64,000 bases of DNA from Asaia siamensis (GTDB lineage: Bacteria; Pseudomonadota; Alphaproteobacteria; Acetobacterales; Acetobacteraceae), in assembly GCF_014635085.1 (NCBI RefSeq), contig NZ_BMCH01000001.1, positions 527,151-591,150 on the forward strand, read 5' to 3'. The first letter of the stretch is position 1, and each line of letters begins with the position of its first letter. This document shows, piece by piece, positions 16,828 to 26,365 of the stretch. The notes beneath the pieces were generated by a model that searched no databases, was not told the origin of the DNA, and saw only the letters and a program-made list of their open reading frames with translations. The position numbers and the translations under genes were made by a program.

Positions 16828-17763
16828 ATGATCCGTATAGCCGTTATCGGGGTAGGGCAGATTGCCCGGCAGCAGCATCTTCCCGCACTGGAAAACGATC
16901 CGGATTTTACGATCGTCGCTGCCGTCTCACCTGTGCCGGTGGCGCTCGATGTGCCGGTCTTCGCGACACTTGCAGAGCTCAGGCAATGCGATCTGATGAT
17001 TGATGCTGTGGCGCTTTGTACGCCTCCGGCTCTGCGCTACGGACTTGCCCATGAGGCCCTTGCTTCGGGGTGGCATGTGCTGCTTGAAAAGCCACCGACC
17101 GTTACCCGATCTCAGGCAGGATCATTGTCCCGTCTGGCTGATGATCGTGGACTGACGCTTTTTGCAGCCTGGCACTCTGTCTATGCGGCCTCCATCCCGG
17201 TACTCAGGGAAATACTGCCCGCACTATCAATCGAGCGCGTGACAATCGCCTGGAAGGAAAATGCCGAGAAATGGCATCCTGGTGCCGACTGGCTGTGGCG
17301 GGATGGAGCGCTGGGTGTTTTCGATGCCGGGATCAACGCTCTTTCGATACTCTGCTCCTTGTCGCCCGAAGTCATTCTCTACGATACGGCTCTCCTGTCT
17401 TTTCATGGTGATCAGCGTGCGCCCTCTCAGGTCAGGCTTGCGATGCGTGGCAGCGAGACCGGTCTGCCGATCTCGGCAGAATTCGACTGGCGGCATGAGG
17501 CGGCAAGCGAGATATGGGAAATCGTCTGGTATGCCGGAAATGGGGAGACAGTGATCCTGTCAGAAGGGGGCGCGCGGCTTCATCGCGGCTCCCGCGAGAT
17601 CGTTCTGGCAGAGGCGCGCGAATATGCAGGGGTCTATCGACATTTTGCGGCGCTGATCCGGGAGGGGCGATCTTCTCTCGACCTGCGTGCGCTCGATCTG
17701 GTGACCGATGCCTTGGCGTTCGGGACGAGGCAGAACCCACAGAGATACTTACGAACAAATTGA
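16828..17763 (+). CDS. Gfo/Idh/MocA oxidoreductase, aldose (galactose/arabinose) 1-dehydrogenase-like
   Basis: NAD(P)-dependent sugar dehydrogenase. The N-terminal Rossmann motif IAVIGVGQIARQQHLPAL, the EKPP motif in LLEKPPTVTRS and the C-terminal stretches LFAAWHS, WKENAEKWHPGADWLW, LGVFDAGINALSIL and SAEFDWRHE closely resemble the L-arabinose/D-galactose 1-dehydrogenase branch (Azospirillum type), with the family Lys, Asp and His positions in place. Start taken as ATG 16828 because MIRIAVIGVGQ begins the fold; ATG 16792 is an alternative. Substrate is inferred. It stands alone between gltB and the macroglobulin gene. Confidence 0.82.
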   Translation: MIRIAVIGVGQIARQQHLPALENDPDFTIVAAVSPVPVALDVPVFATLAELRQCDLMIDAVALCTPPALRYGLAHEALASGWHVLLEKPPTVTRSQAGSLSRLADDRGLTLFAAWHSVYAASIPVLREILPALSIERVTIAWKENAEKWHPGADWLWRDGALGVFDAGINALSILCSLSPEVILYDTALLSFHGDQRAPSQVRLAMRGSETGLPISAEFDWRHEAASEIWEIVWYAGNGETVILSEGGARLHRGSREIVLAEAREYAGVYRHFAALIREGRSSLDLRALDLVTDALAFGTRQNPQRYLRTN

Positions 17764-17912
17764 AACTATTGTAGTCTTCATCTGTCATTATTATTTCAAA
17801 TTATCAAATAACGATCACATCCACGGGTATAGTGGTCGAAACCGGGTATGGGGAGACTTGCCGATCTTTCGAATGATTGTCATCAAGAAGTAACGGTAAT
17901 TCGTGGTTCTGG

Positions 17913-20900
17913 ATGAAATTGATGAAAAAATCGGCGCAGAAACGATCGCTCGGCATGATCACCATCGGCCTGCCTCTTGCAGTCATGCTGCTTTGCAGCA
18001 CTGCTGTTCTGGCAGAGCCCATGCAGTTTCGACGCACGCTGCTCAATACAGGTGGCAAGAGTCCTGAATTGTGCCTGCGTTTCGCCAAGTCGCTGGATAG
18101 CAAGGCCGGGCCTCACTACGCCGATCATGTCAAGATAACGCCCAGCCTGCGCCCGGATATCAGGGTCAGCGATCACGATCTCTGCCTGGGCGGCCTGGCC
18201 TGGAGCACACGCTACAAGGTCAGCCTCAGCAGCGGCATTCACGACGCCCAGGGGCGTATTCTCGCCGATCCGATCTCGGTGAGCATAGCCACGGGAGATC
18301 GTACGCCCAGTCTCAGCCTTGCCGGAGAGGGTTTCATCCTGCCGCGTCGCAGCGCTGCGGGTCTTGATGTGCAGACGGTAAATATGGAGCGGGTGAGGCT
18401 CAGCGTCTGGCGTCTGTCTCCCATCGCGGCCCAGAGCATGACGAGCATGGATACCTATCCAAGGGTCGACACAACCCAGACGTCGCTCGAGACCTATGAG
18501 TTTGAAAGATTGCGCAGCACGCGTCTGAGCCAGGTCTGGTCAGGTACGATGGAGACGCGGGGCGCCCGCAATGCAGGCGTCGTCACCGCTTTTCCGATCG
18601 CCAAGCTGATCGAGGGGCAGAAGCCGGGCCTGTATCTTGTGACCGCCGAGAATGCCCTTACGCCCAAAGGCGACAGCCGCATTGCAGCGCCATTGCCGAA
18701 AGCGTCGAATGGATCAGACGATAGCGACGATTATGGTCTGCCTATCGCTGCTCACTGGGTAAATGTAAGCGACACTGCCCTGACCACGATGCGCGGCACA
18801 GATGGTCTGCATGTCTATGCGCGTGCCCTGTCGACCGCGCTTCCGCTCAAGAATGTCACTGTGCGCCTTGTGTCTCAGGGCGGAGACGATCTGGGCAAGG
18901 CGGTCAGCGACAGCGAAGGGCAGGTTGTTTTCCCTGCCGGTCTGATCAAGGGCAAGGGGGCGGATCAGCCCGTCACGCTTCTGGCAACCAGCCCAAATGG
19001 AGACTTCACGAGCGTTTCACTGACACAGGCCTGGTTCGATTTCTCCGACCGGGGGGCAGAGGGCCATGTGGCTCCGGGGCCGCAGCAGGCTGTGATCGTC
19101 ACGGATCGCGGTATCTATCGCCCCGGCGAGAGCGTGAACACGACCGTCCTGCTGCGTGACGCCCAGGGCAAGTCGCTCGACACCCTGCCATTGACCGTCA
19201 TTCTGCGTCGTCCCGATGGCGTGAAGGCACAGACACTTGTGCTCAAGCCGCAGGAAGGCGGCGGTTTTCTCAACAGCTTCGCTCTCTCTCCCAGCGCTGC
19301 TGCAGGAAGCTGGTCGCTTGAGGCCTATGTCGATCCGACCTCGCCGCCGATTGGCCGTGCTTCTGTCCTTGTGCAGGATTTCGTACCGCAGACCATTGCT
19401 GTCGAGGTAAAGCCCGGAAAGAACGAGCTGACCGAAGGTCAGGGGCTGCCGATCACGATTGAGGGGCGCTATCTTTATGGCGCGCCTGCTGCACATCTTC
19501 ACGGCGAAGGGCTGGTGCGCATCCTGCGCGATGAAGAGCCTGTGCCGGGTCTGAAAGGCTTTGTGTTCGGTCTGGCAACCCAGAATTTCAGCCCCGACCA
19601 GCAATCCGTTACGGTGCCGGACACCGATGATGCCGGGCAGTCAAAGGTTTTGGTGTCACCCGATCTTCCTGGCGGTCTTACTCTGCCGATCAAGGCGGAA
19701 ATCAGGGTGAGCCTGTTCGATCCCTCGGGACGTAGCGTTACCAAGACCCTTTCGGTGCCAGTCCAGCGGGATCGGCTGCTTATTGGGATGCGGGTCACAA
19801 CGCCGCCGATGGGAAGCGAAAACGCGACCCAGCCCGTGCCGGTCGAAGCGATTGCCCTGACCCCTGACAACAAGCCCATCGCGTCGCGCGCCCTGACCTG
19901 GACGCTGGTGCGCGAGAATGAGACCTATGACTGGATTTCGGAATCGCGCGGCTGGCATTTCGTCCGCCATGTGATCGACGAGCCGCTCCAGCACGGCACA
20001 GTTACGACCGATGCGCAGGGCCGCGTGCATTTTGCGCCTGAGCTCGATGGCGGCCGTTATCGGATGATCCTGACGGACCCGACGACAAATGCGGCAACGT
20101 CTCAGCGTTTCACCACGGGATGGTGGTCTGACAGCAGGGAACGGCCCAACGCTCCCGACCGCCTGAGCGTTTCCGTGCGTGACAAGGTGCTGCCTGTCGG
20201 TGGTCAGACAATCGTGCATGTTCAGGCGCCCTTCGCCGGTGAGGCGCAGATCGTGATTGCGACCGATCGCGTGCAGAGCGCCAAGACGGTCATCCTGCCC
20301 AAGGGTGGGCTTGATATTCCGGTCACGGCGCAGGCTGACTGGCCCGGTGGGGCTTATGTGCTGATCACAGCATTCCGTCCGCTCGACACACCCGCTCGCG
20401 CCCACGAACCCTCGCGGGCCGTGGGGCTGGCCTATATCGGGCTCGATCAGGCGGCGCACCGGCTGAAGATTGCCGTCGAGACGCCACAGGTCATCCGGCC
20501 CCAGACGAAGGCCACGCTGCCCGTGACCATTCAGGGTGGCAAGCGTGTGCATTTTGTGGTGTCGGCTGTCGATCAGGGTATTCTCGCCCTTACGCAGTGG
20601 AAGCTTCCCGATGTGTTCGACCTGGTCTACGGGCGCAGGGCTTTCGGTCTGGATGTGAAGGACAGCTACGCTCATCTCATGACGCCGGTCGGGCAGGCAG
20701 GATTGCTGCGTGAAGGCGGAGATGAAGGCGGCGAGGGGGGCGGGCTCTCCGTCACCTCGACCCGCATCGTCTCGCTTTTCACAGGCGTCATCACGCCTGA
20801 TGAAAGCGGTCATGCAAGCATACCGCTCGATGTGCCCGATTTTGAAGGCACGTTGCATCTGATGGTAACCGCCTGGTCCGATGACGCGCTCGGTTCGGCA

Positions 20901-22937
20901 GAATCTGATCTTCTGGTCAGGGACCCCGTCTTTGCGGATCTGACCCTGCCGCGCTTTCTGGCGCCGGGCGATGTGGCGACCAATCTGGTCTCGCTGGTCA
21001 ATACCGAAGGGGCGGCTGGCCGTTATGCGGTTACGCTCAGCAGCACTGGCCCCGTTCACCTGACCGGTGCAGCCAAATTCGATGCCGATCTGCAAAAGGG
21101 GGGGCGTCAGTCGTTTTCGACATCCATGCAGGCCGATCAATCCGGAATCGCCCATCTGACGGCGAAGCTGGCTGACAGGCAGGGCCGGACCATTCTCACC
21201 CGCAACTGGGATCTCGAGGTTCGTCCGGGCCATCTGCCGATTACGCAATCGACCGAGCAGAAACAGGATCCAGGCCAGAGCTATCAGGCCTCTGCCTCTC
21301 TACTCTCCCAGTTCGAACCGGGCAGTTCGGCCGTGACACTCGGCTATTCGGGTGTGCATGGGCTCAATACGATTGCCCTGCTCCAGAATCTCGAGGCCGG
21401 CTATGGCAATGATACGACCAGCCTAGCAGCCTCCGCACGCGGTCTTCTGGCTTTCAAGGGGCATGAGGCTCTGGCGCGCCTGACTGTGCCTGAAGGGGCA
21501 AAGAAACGGATCGACACCGCTATTTCCATGCTGGTCGATCGTGAAGATGCCGGGGGGCGTTTTGGTTCCTGGCGTCTGAACGATGGCAGGCTTCTCCCAT
21601 GGGAGCAGATCTATGCCGTCGATTTCCTGGTCCACGCGAAAGAGGCAGGATATGCGGTGCCTCAGGACTCCCTGGATCATGCGCTTGACTGGCTCGTGAC
21701 ATCGCAGGCGCAGAGCCCCGGTATTGACGATCGTCATGCAGATAATTCCGAAAACGCTGTCACGCCGGAGACAAGGGCCTATGCGCTTTATGTTCTGGCG
21801 CGTGCTGGCCGTCTTGATGCGCCGGCCCTGCGTGCTCTGGGCGATAGCGCCTCGGCGCGTGGCATGGGCGGATCGAGCCGCGTTTTCTGGGGAGACACCG
21901 TGGCAAATGCGACCTTTGCCGATGCGCTGGCCCTTGGTCATATTGCGGGCGGTCTGGCGCTTGCCAATGAGCGTCCCTCAAGCAACGCGCTTTTCGCTAT
22001 GGCTGTCGATGCTCTTGGCCCGACCCTGTCCGGGCGTCCGTCGATGCTCGACCCCTATTACTGGGTCTATCTGCGTGATCTCGGCGGATTGGTGTCGCTG
22101 GCTGCAGAGAGCGGCAATAACGGTCTTGCTCAGAAACTGACGGATCGCTTCGGTCTGCTCGATGTGCCGGTGCCCTGGATCAGCAACGCGACCACCACCG
22201 CCCTGCTTGAAGCGGCTTCGGCCATGAACAAGCCCGATCCGGCGCGCGGTATTGCCATCAACGGTGTCGAACAACCCCGCCCGATTGCTCTGCCGCTGGC
22301 CGTTTCTCCCGATGCTGACAAGCTTGATGGCACAAAACTGAGCAATACCGGCACCGTACCGCTCTGGATGACAGTCACGGTTACCGGAACACCCAAGGAG
22401 GCGCCCGAGGCGATCAGCAACGGCTTTACGGTGAAGGTCTCGACCGTCACGATGGATGGCGCGCCTTATGACCCCGCCAAGGGCAGTCAGAATGACCGTT
22501 TCCTGGTGGTGATCGAGGGCAAGTCGCAGGATCGCAACGCGCATCACTGTGTCCTGACCCAGCTCCTGCCCGCAGGATGGGAGATCGAGAGCGTCCTGCG
22601 CGGCCGGGAAGCAGAGGCTGTTCGCGACGGGGAAGAAGGGAGTGATTCAGACGCGCCCGATCCCAAGGCTGGTCCGTCTTTCCTTGGCGAGACGACGCAG
22701 ACAAGTGCTGTGGCGCTCAAGGATGACCGTTTCTTTGCCGCTTTCGATTTGCGAGGGGGCACCTACAGCCCGTCTTCGAGCCGTCTTCTCGGGAGTAATG
22801 ACTTCAGGCTTGCCTATATCGTGCGCGCCGTCACGCCGGGTCAGTTCCTGCTGCCTGAAACAGTCGTACGTGATCGCTTCAGCCCGGCCCTGATGGGGCG
22901 GAATGCGGCTGGCCGGATCGTCATCGCACCGCGATGA
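17913..22937 (+). CDS. bacterial alpha-2-macroglobulin family protein without thioester
   Basis: Very large periplasmic protease-trapping protein (1674 residues from ATG 17913; ATG 17922 is equally possible). A signal peptide ends near STAVLA-EP, with no lipobox. Landmarks are the MG2-type segment VIVTDRGIYRPGESVNTTVLL, the YFVVSAVDQGILALTQWKLP-like region (here HFVVSAVDQGILALTQWKLP), the ANA2 region VPDFEGTLHLMVTAWSDDALG with DLTLPRFLAPGD, and helical repeats of the thioester-domain type. Where thioester forms read YGCLEQTTS, this one reads GYGNDTTSLAAS, so no thioester can form (YfaS-like). Overlaps pbpC by 4 bases: a trap coupled to a wall-repair enzyme. Confidence 0.9.
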   Translation: MKLMKKSAQKRSLGMITIGLPLAVMLLCSTAVLAEPMQFRRTLLNTGGKSPELCLRFAKSLDSKAGPHYADHVKITPSLRPDIRVSDHDLCLGGLAWSTRYKVSLSSGIHDAQGRILADPISVSIATGDRTPSLSLAGEGFILPRRSAAGLDVQTVNMERVRLSVWRLSPIAAQSMTSMDTYPRVDTTQTSLETYEFERLRSTRLSQVWSGTMETRGARNAGVVTAFPIAKLIEGQKPGLYLVTAENALTPKGDSRIAAPLPKASNGSDDSDDYGLPIAAHWVNVSDTALTTMRGTDGLHVYARALSTALPLKNVTVRLVSQGGDDLGKAVSDSEGQVVFPAGLIKGKGADQPVTLLATSPNGDFTSVSLTQAWFDFSDRGAEGHVAPGPQQAVIVTDRGIYRPGESVNTTVLLRDAQGKSLDTLPLTVILRRPDGVKAQTLVLKPQEGGGFLNSFALSPSAAAGSWSLEAYVDPTSPPIGRASVLVQDFVPQTIAVEVKPGKNELTEGQGLPITIEGRYLYGAPAAHLHGEGLVRILRDEEPVPGLKGFVFGLATQNFSPDQQSVTVPDTDDAGQSKVLVSPDLPGGLTLPIKAEIRVSLFDPSGRSVTKTLSVPVQRDRLLIGMRVTTPPMGSENATQPVPVEAIALTPDNKPIASRALTWTLVRENETYDWISESRGWHFVRHVIDEPLQHGTVTTDAQGRVHFAPELDGGRYRMILTDPTTNAATSQRFTTGWWSDSRERPNAPDRLSVSVRDKVLPVGGQTIVHVQAPFAGEAQIVIATDRVQSAKTVILPKGGLDIPVTAQADWPGGAYVLITAFRPLDTPARAHEPSRAVGLAYIGLDQAAHRLKIAVETPQVIRPQTKATLPVTIQGGKRVHFVVSAVDQGILALTQWKLPDVFDLVYGRRAFGLDVKDSYAHLMTPVGQAGLLREGGDEGGEGGGLSVTSTRIVSLFTGVITPDESGHASIPLDVPDFEGTLHLMVTAWSDDALGSAESDLLVRDPVFADLTLPRFLAPGDVATNLVSLVNTEGAAGRYAVTLSSTGPVHLTGAAKFDADLQKGGRQSFSTSMQADQSGIAHLTAKLADRQGRTILTRNWDLEVRPGHLPITQSTEQKQDPGQSYQASASLLSQFEPGSSAVTLGYSGVHGLNTIALLQNLEAGYGNDTTSLAASARGLLAFKGHEALARLTVPEGAKKRIDTAISMLVDREDAGGRFGSWRLNDGRLLPWEQIYAVDFLVHAKEAGYAVPQDSLDHALDWLVTSQAQSPGIDDRHADNSENAVTPETRAYALYVLARAGRLDAPALRALGDSASARGMGGSSRVFWGDTVANATFADALALGHIAGGLALANERPSSNALFAMAVDALGPTLSGRPSMLDPYYWVYLRDLGGLVSLAAESGNNGLAQKLTDRFGLLDVPVPWISNATTTALLEAASAMNKPDPARGIAINGVEQPRPIALPLAVSPDADKLDGTKLSNTGTVPLWMTVTVTGTPKEAPEAISNGFTVKVSTVTMDGAPYDPAKGSQNDRFLVVIEGKSQDRNAHHCVLTQLLPAGWEIESVLRGREAEAVRDGEEGSDSDAPDPKAGPSFLGETTQTSAVALKDDRFFAAFDLRGGTYSPSSSRLLGSNDFRLAYIVRAVTPGQFLLPETVVRDRFSPALMGRNAAGRIVIAPR

Positions 22938-24955
22938 CGGGTCTTGACCAGCGAGCCGGTTCGAGGCGCAGAAGATTTCTGCGACGCGGACTGGCAGGCG
23001 CCTCTCTGGCAGTGCTGTGTCTTGCTGGCGGTCTTCTGGCCGCTGACCGGCTTCTGCCGCCGGATATGAGCCGGGCCGAAAAACAGGCCCTGTTGATGCA
23101 GGACATGCGCGGCGAGGTGCTCGACGGGCGTGTCAGCCCGGATGGCGCCTGGCGCTTCGCCACAAAGCGGGAGGCGGTCGACCCGCGCTATCTGGCGCTT
23201 CTGCTTCAGGTTGAGGATCGTCGGTTCTGGGTTCATCCGGGGGTCGATCCGCTGTCGCTTCTGCGGGCGAGCTTCCAGCTGGTCACACGTGGCCATATCG
23301 TTTCCGGCGGGTCGACACTGGCCATGCAGACGGCGCGTCTGCTTACCCCGCACAGGCACAGCCTGCGCGGCAAGATCTTCGACATGCTCCGTGGTGTGCA
23401 GCTTGAGTGGCGCTATGGCCGGCGCGGTGTGCTCGATCTCTATCTCACCCTTGCGCCCGAAAGCCGTAACATCGAGGGAATCCGGGCGGCCTCCTTGCTT
23501 TGGTTCGGGCACGAACCGCTGCATCTGGGCTCGGAGGAATCGGCCCTTCTGATCGTGATGGCGCGTCATCCCGAAAGCCTGCGCCCCGACAGGCATCCGC
23601 AGGCTGCGCGGGCAGCGGTGGCGCGGCTTCTCGCAACACAACCCGCCGAAGGCTGGGTGCGTCGTGGGGCAATGCCCTATACGCTGCATATCGGTCATGC
23701 CGTTCATGAAGCGCCCGGACCGCTCCTCTGGCAGTGGCGCAAGGGCGTGCGCGGCGTGTTTCAGACGTCTATCGACCGTCGGCTCCAGGCCAGTATCGCG
23801 GGTATTCTGCGTGACACGCCCCCACCATCTGGCGGAACCTGGGCAGTGCTGGTCGCGCGCCGCGATGGCAGCATCGCTGCCTGGCAGGGCAATGCGGGCA
23901 ATGACTGCTCGGGCTGTGCTGCCGACATGATCACCGCTTGGCGCTCGCCCGGTTCGGCGCTCAAACCCGCCATCTACGGCATGGCCTTCCAGCTCGGTCT
24001 GCTGGCGCCCGATACGATCATTCAGGACCGTGCCAGCCATTTCGGTGGCTACGCGCCACGTAATTACGACCGTATTTTCCACGGTACCACGACCGTGCGT
24101 ACGGCTCTGCAGCGCTCCTATAACCTGCCAGCCGTACGGGCACTGGATATGATCGGGGCGGGCTATTTTGCCGGCACGCTCGATGCTGCCGGTATCGGGC
24201 TCAAACTGCCGCCCAATACCTCCCCGAGCCTGGCTCTGGCACTGGGTGGCGTCGGCATTACTCCGCTCGATCTGGGCAGGCTCTATGTCGCTTTTGCCAA
24301 TCAGGGAGTCTCGCGCCCGCTCAGCTTAGATTGGCCGGTCGAGCCCGCACCCGGCGCGCGTCTGATCGGGGCGAGGGCGAGCCGACAGATCCTGTCGATT
24401 CTGGGCGGCGCTCCCTTGCCCAAAGGTCGGGTGGTCACAGGTGAAGACAGGGTGGCTTTCAAGACCGGCACGTCCTATGGCCAGCGCGATGCCTGGGCAG
24501 CGGGGCTGCGTGGTGACTGGACTGTCGTTGTCTGGGGCGGGCGCCCCGATGGCACGGCAGTGCCCGGTATCACAGGGCTCGGTACGAGTGCCCCCCTGAT
24601 GATGCATGTTTTCGATATCCTGCCCGAAAGCGGCACTCTGCCAACCGACACGATGCCGGTTCAGGCAACGCTTTCTCCCGCCTTGCAGAAACTTGGCGAA
24701 AAGCGCGGCCCCCAGATCGTGCAGCCGGTCAATGGCGGCAGAGTGGAGTGCTTTGCCGAAGATGGTCATGTCACGCCGCTTGGTCTGGTTGCGAGCGGTG
24801 GTGTCGAGCCCTATCGCTGGCTGGTCAATGGTGTGCCGCTTGATACGCCCATAGGGATTACGCCTTCATGGACACCTGACGGCCCCGGCTTTGCCCATAT
24901 CGCCCTTGTTGACGCGACCGGCGCCGGGAGCAGCGTGGATATTCGTGTTCAGTAG
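22934..24955 (+). CDS. pbpC: penicillin-binding protein 1C
   Basis: Bifunctional peptidoglycan synthase anchored in the inner membrane. After an Arg-rich start and one membrane helix (LAGASLAVLCLAGGLLAA) comes the GT51 glycosyltransferase domain (VEDRRFWVHPGVDP with the catalytic Glu, GGSTLAMQTARLL, RGKIFDMLRG). The transpeptidase domain has S-A-L-K in RSPGSALKPAIYG, S-Y-N in LQRSYNLPA and K-T-G in VAFKTGTSYGQ. The tail after about residue 580 matches the PBP1C C-terminal domain. 673 residues, slightly shorter than in E. coli. Partner of the upstream macroglobulin; converges on the efflux genes with only 9 bases between. Confidence 0.95.
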   Translation: MTGLDQRAGSRRRRFLRRGLAGASLAVLCLAGGLLAADRLLPPDMSRAEKQALLMQDMRGEVLDGRVSPDGAWRFATKREAVDPRYLALLLQVEDRRFWVHPGVDPLSLLRASFQLVTRGHIVSGGSTLAMQTARLLTPHRHSLRGKIFDMLRGVQLEWRYGRRGVLDLYLTLAPESRNIEGIRAASLLWFGHEPLHLGSEESALLIVMARHPESLRPDRHPQAARAAVARLLATQPAEGWVRRGAMPYTLHIGHAVHEAPGPLLWQWRKGVRGVFQTSIDRRLQASIAGILRDTPPPSGGTWAVLVARRDGSIAAWQGNAGNDCSGCAADMITAWRSPGSALKPAIYGMAFQLGLLAPDTIIQDRASHFGGYAPRNYDRIFHGTTTVRTALQRSYNLPAVRALDMIGAGYFAGTLDAAGIGLKLPPNTSPSLALALGGVGITPLDLGRLYVAFANQGVSRPLSLDWPVEPAPGARLIGARASRQILSILGGAPLPKGRVVTGEDRVAFKTGTSYGQRDAWAAGLRGDWTVVVWGGRPDGTAVPGITGLGTSAPLMMHVFDILPESGTLPTDTMPVQATLSPALQKLGEKRGPQIVQPVNGGRVECFAEDGHVTPLGLVASGGVEPYRWLVNGVPLDTPIGITPSWTPDGPGFAHIALVDATGAGSSVDIRVQ

Positions 24956-24964
24956 GTGAGGGGC

Positions 24965-26365
24965 TCACGGCTTGCTGGCTGGTGCCGTATAGCCGCCTCC
25001 GACCGCCTGATAGAGTGTAGCGAGTTCGGCCAGGCGTGAGGCCCTGATCTGCACCGTCTGCAGTTCAGCAGAAAGGGCCGCGCTCTCTGCATTGGCGACG
25101 TCGAAGTAATTGACATAGCCTGTGCTCAGTTCCTTTCGCGCGTCCTCAAGCGTGTGCTGCCTGCTGCTCAGGCTGCGCTTGAGGCTGACTTCCTGCGCTG
25201 CGAAATGCGTGGTTCCGGAAAGCGCATCCTGCACCTCACGGAAAGCCTGCACTGCGGTCCTGCGATAGGTCCAGGCGGCCTGATTGCGCTGCGAAACAGC
25301 AATGCTTTCCTTGGCACGCAGGGCGCCACCCTCGAAGATCGGCGCAAGCAGACTGCCGCCCAGGGCCCAGATCGTTCCGGAAATCGGTCCACCCCCACCG
25401 GCTGTGCCGATACCGGGATTGATCACGATATCGGGCAGGAAGGCCGCGCGCGCCGATTTGAGACTGTGATCTGCCGCGACAATCTGGTCGGCAGCAGAAA
25501 TGAGATCGGGCCGGTTTGACAAGAGCCGGGCAGGGACGGGAGCGATGACAGGCGGCAGGCGCAGGGCTTCCAGAGGGAGCCCCGCTGTAAGGGTGGCGAT
25601 CTGGTCTCCCGGCATGTCACCGAGCAGCACGCTCAGAGCGTCTTCCTGCTGGGCAATCTGCAACCGTGTCGACGCGATCTGTGCTTCCGCATCGCTGACC
25701 AGCGCGTCGGCCTGATCAAGGGAACTGATTTTTTCATACCCAGCCCTGAGCTGATGGGTCACTCGGGTCTGTTCGGCCTGTCTCACGGCCAGATTGCGTT
25801 CGAGAATGGCGAGCACGCTGCGTGACGCCTGAAGCGAGACATAGGCCCGCACCGTGTCGCTGATCAGTGCGAGCCTTACTGTCTCGCGGTCGGCCTCGCT
25901 CGACAGGGTCTGCACCCGTGCCGACCGCGTCTGTTCGCGCAGCTTGCCGAACAGATCGAAATCGAAGGTCAGTGTGCCACCCAGAATGTACTGGCTGAAA
26001 TTCTGCCCGATCAGATGGCCGTTACCGACACCAAGCCCCTGGCCATCGATATGCGGCAGCTGGGCACTGAGGGCGAGCCGCATCTGCCCGCGCGCCTGAA
26101 GCACGCGCTCTGCAGCAAGGGCGAGGTCAGGGTTGTTTTCAAGCGCGCGGGAAACGAGTGCCACCAGAACCGGATCGCCGAACCGGCTCCACCATTGCGG
26201 GTCGAGCGTCGTCTCGGGCTGGGCCGCATTGCCTTGCCGCCATGTTGCGGGGGCTGTCACTGCAGAGCCCCGGGGCATGATGAAATCGCCTTTCTGGCAG
26301 GCGCTCAGAAACAGCGGCAGCACTGCCAGCCCTGCCATAAGCGAGGCACGATAACGGGCGCTCAC
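24965..26365 (-). CDS. outer membrane efflux channel lipoprotein (NodT/OprM family)
   Basis: Trimeric TolC-like exit duct. Lipoprotein signal peptide with lipobox LSAC (Cys 23), then duplicated outer membrane efflux repeats: WWSRFGDPVLVALVSRALENNPDLALAAERV, ALSAQLPHIDGQG, and the second half RLLSNRPDLISAADQIVAADHSLKSARAAFLPDI and STGYVNYFDVANAESAALSAELQ. 466 residues, normal length. Last gene of a three-gene efflux operon; its start overlaps the adaptor gene stop by 4 bases. Confidence 0.92.
   Translation of the reverse strand: MSARYRASLMAGLAVLPLFLSACQKGDFIMPRGSAVTAPATWRQGNAAQPETTLDPQWWSRFGDPVLVALVSRALENNPDLALAAERVLQARGQMRLALSAQLPHIDGQGLGVGNGHLIGQNFSQYILGGTLTFDFDLFGKLREQTRSARVQTLSSEADRETVRLALISDTVRAYVSLQASRSVLAILERNLAVRQAEQTRVTHQLRAGYEKISSLDQADALVSDAEAQIASTRLQIAQQEDALSVLLGDMPGDQIATLTAGLPLEALRLPPVIAPVPARLLSNRPDLISAADQIVAADHSLKSARAAFLPDIVINPGIGTAGGGGPISGTIWALGGSLLAPIFEGGALRAKESIAVSQRNQAAWTYRRTAVQAFREVQDALSGTTHFAAQEVSLKRSLSSRQHTLEDARKELSTGYVNYFDVANAESAALSAELQTVQIRASRLAELATLYQAVGGGYTAPASKP

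Noticed and set aside
19656-21248. 530-residue minus-strand frame inside the macroglobulin gene
   Set aside because: Antisense shadow; no ribosome site or recognisable domain.
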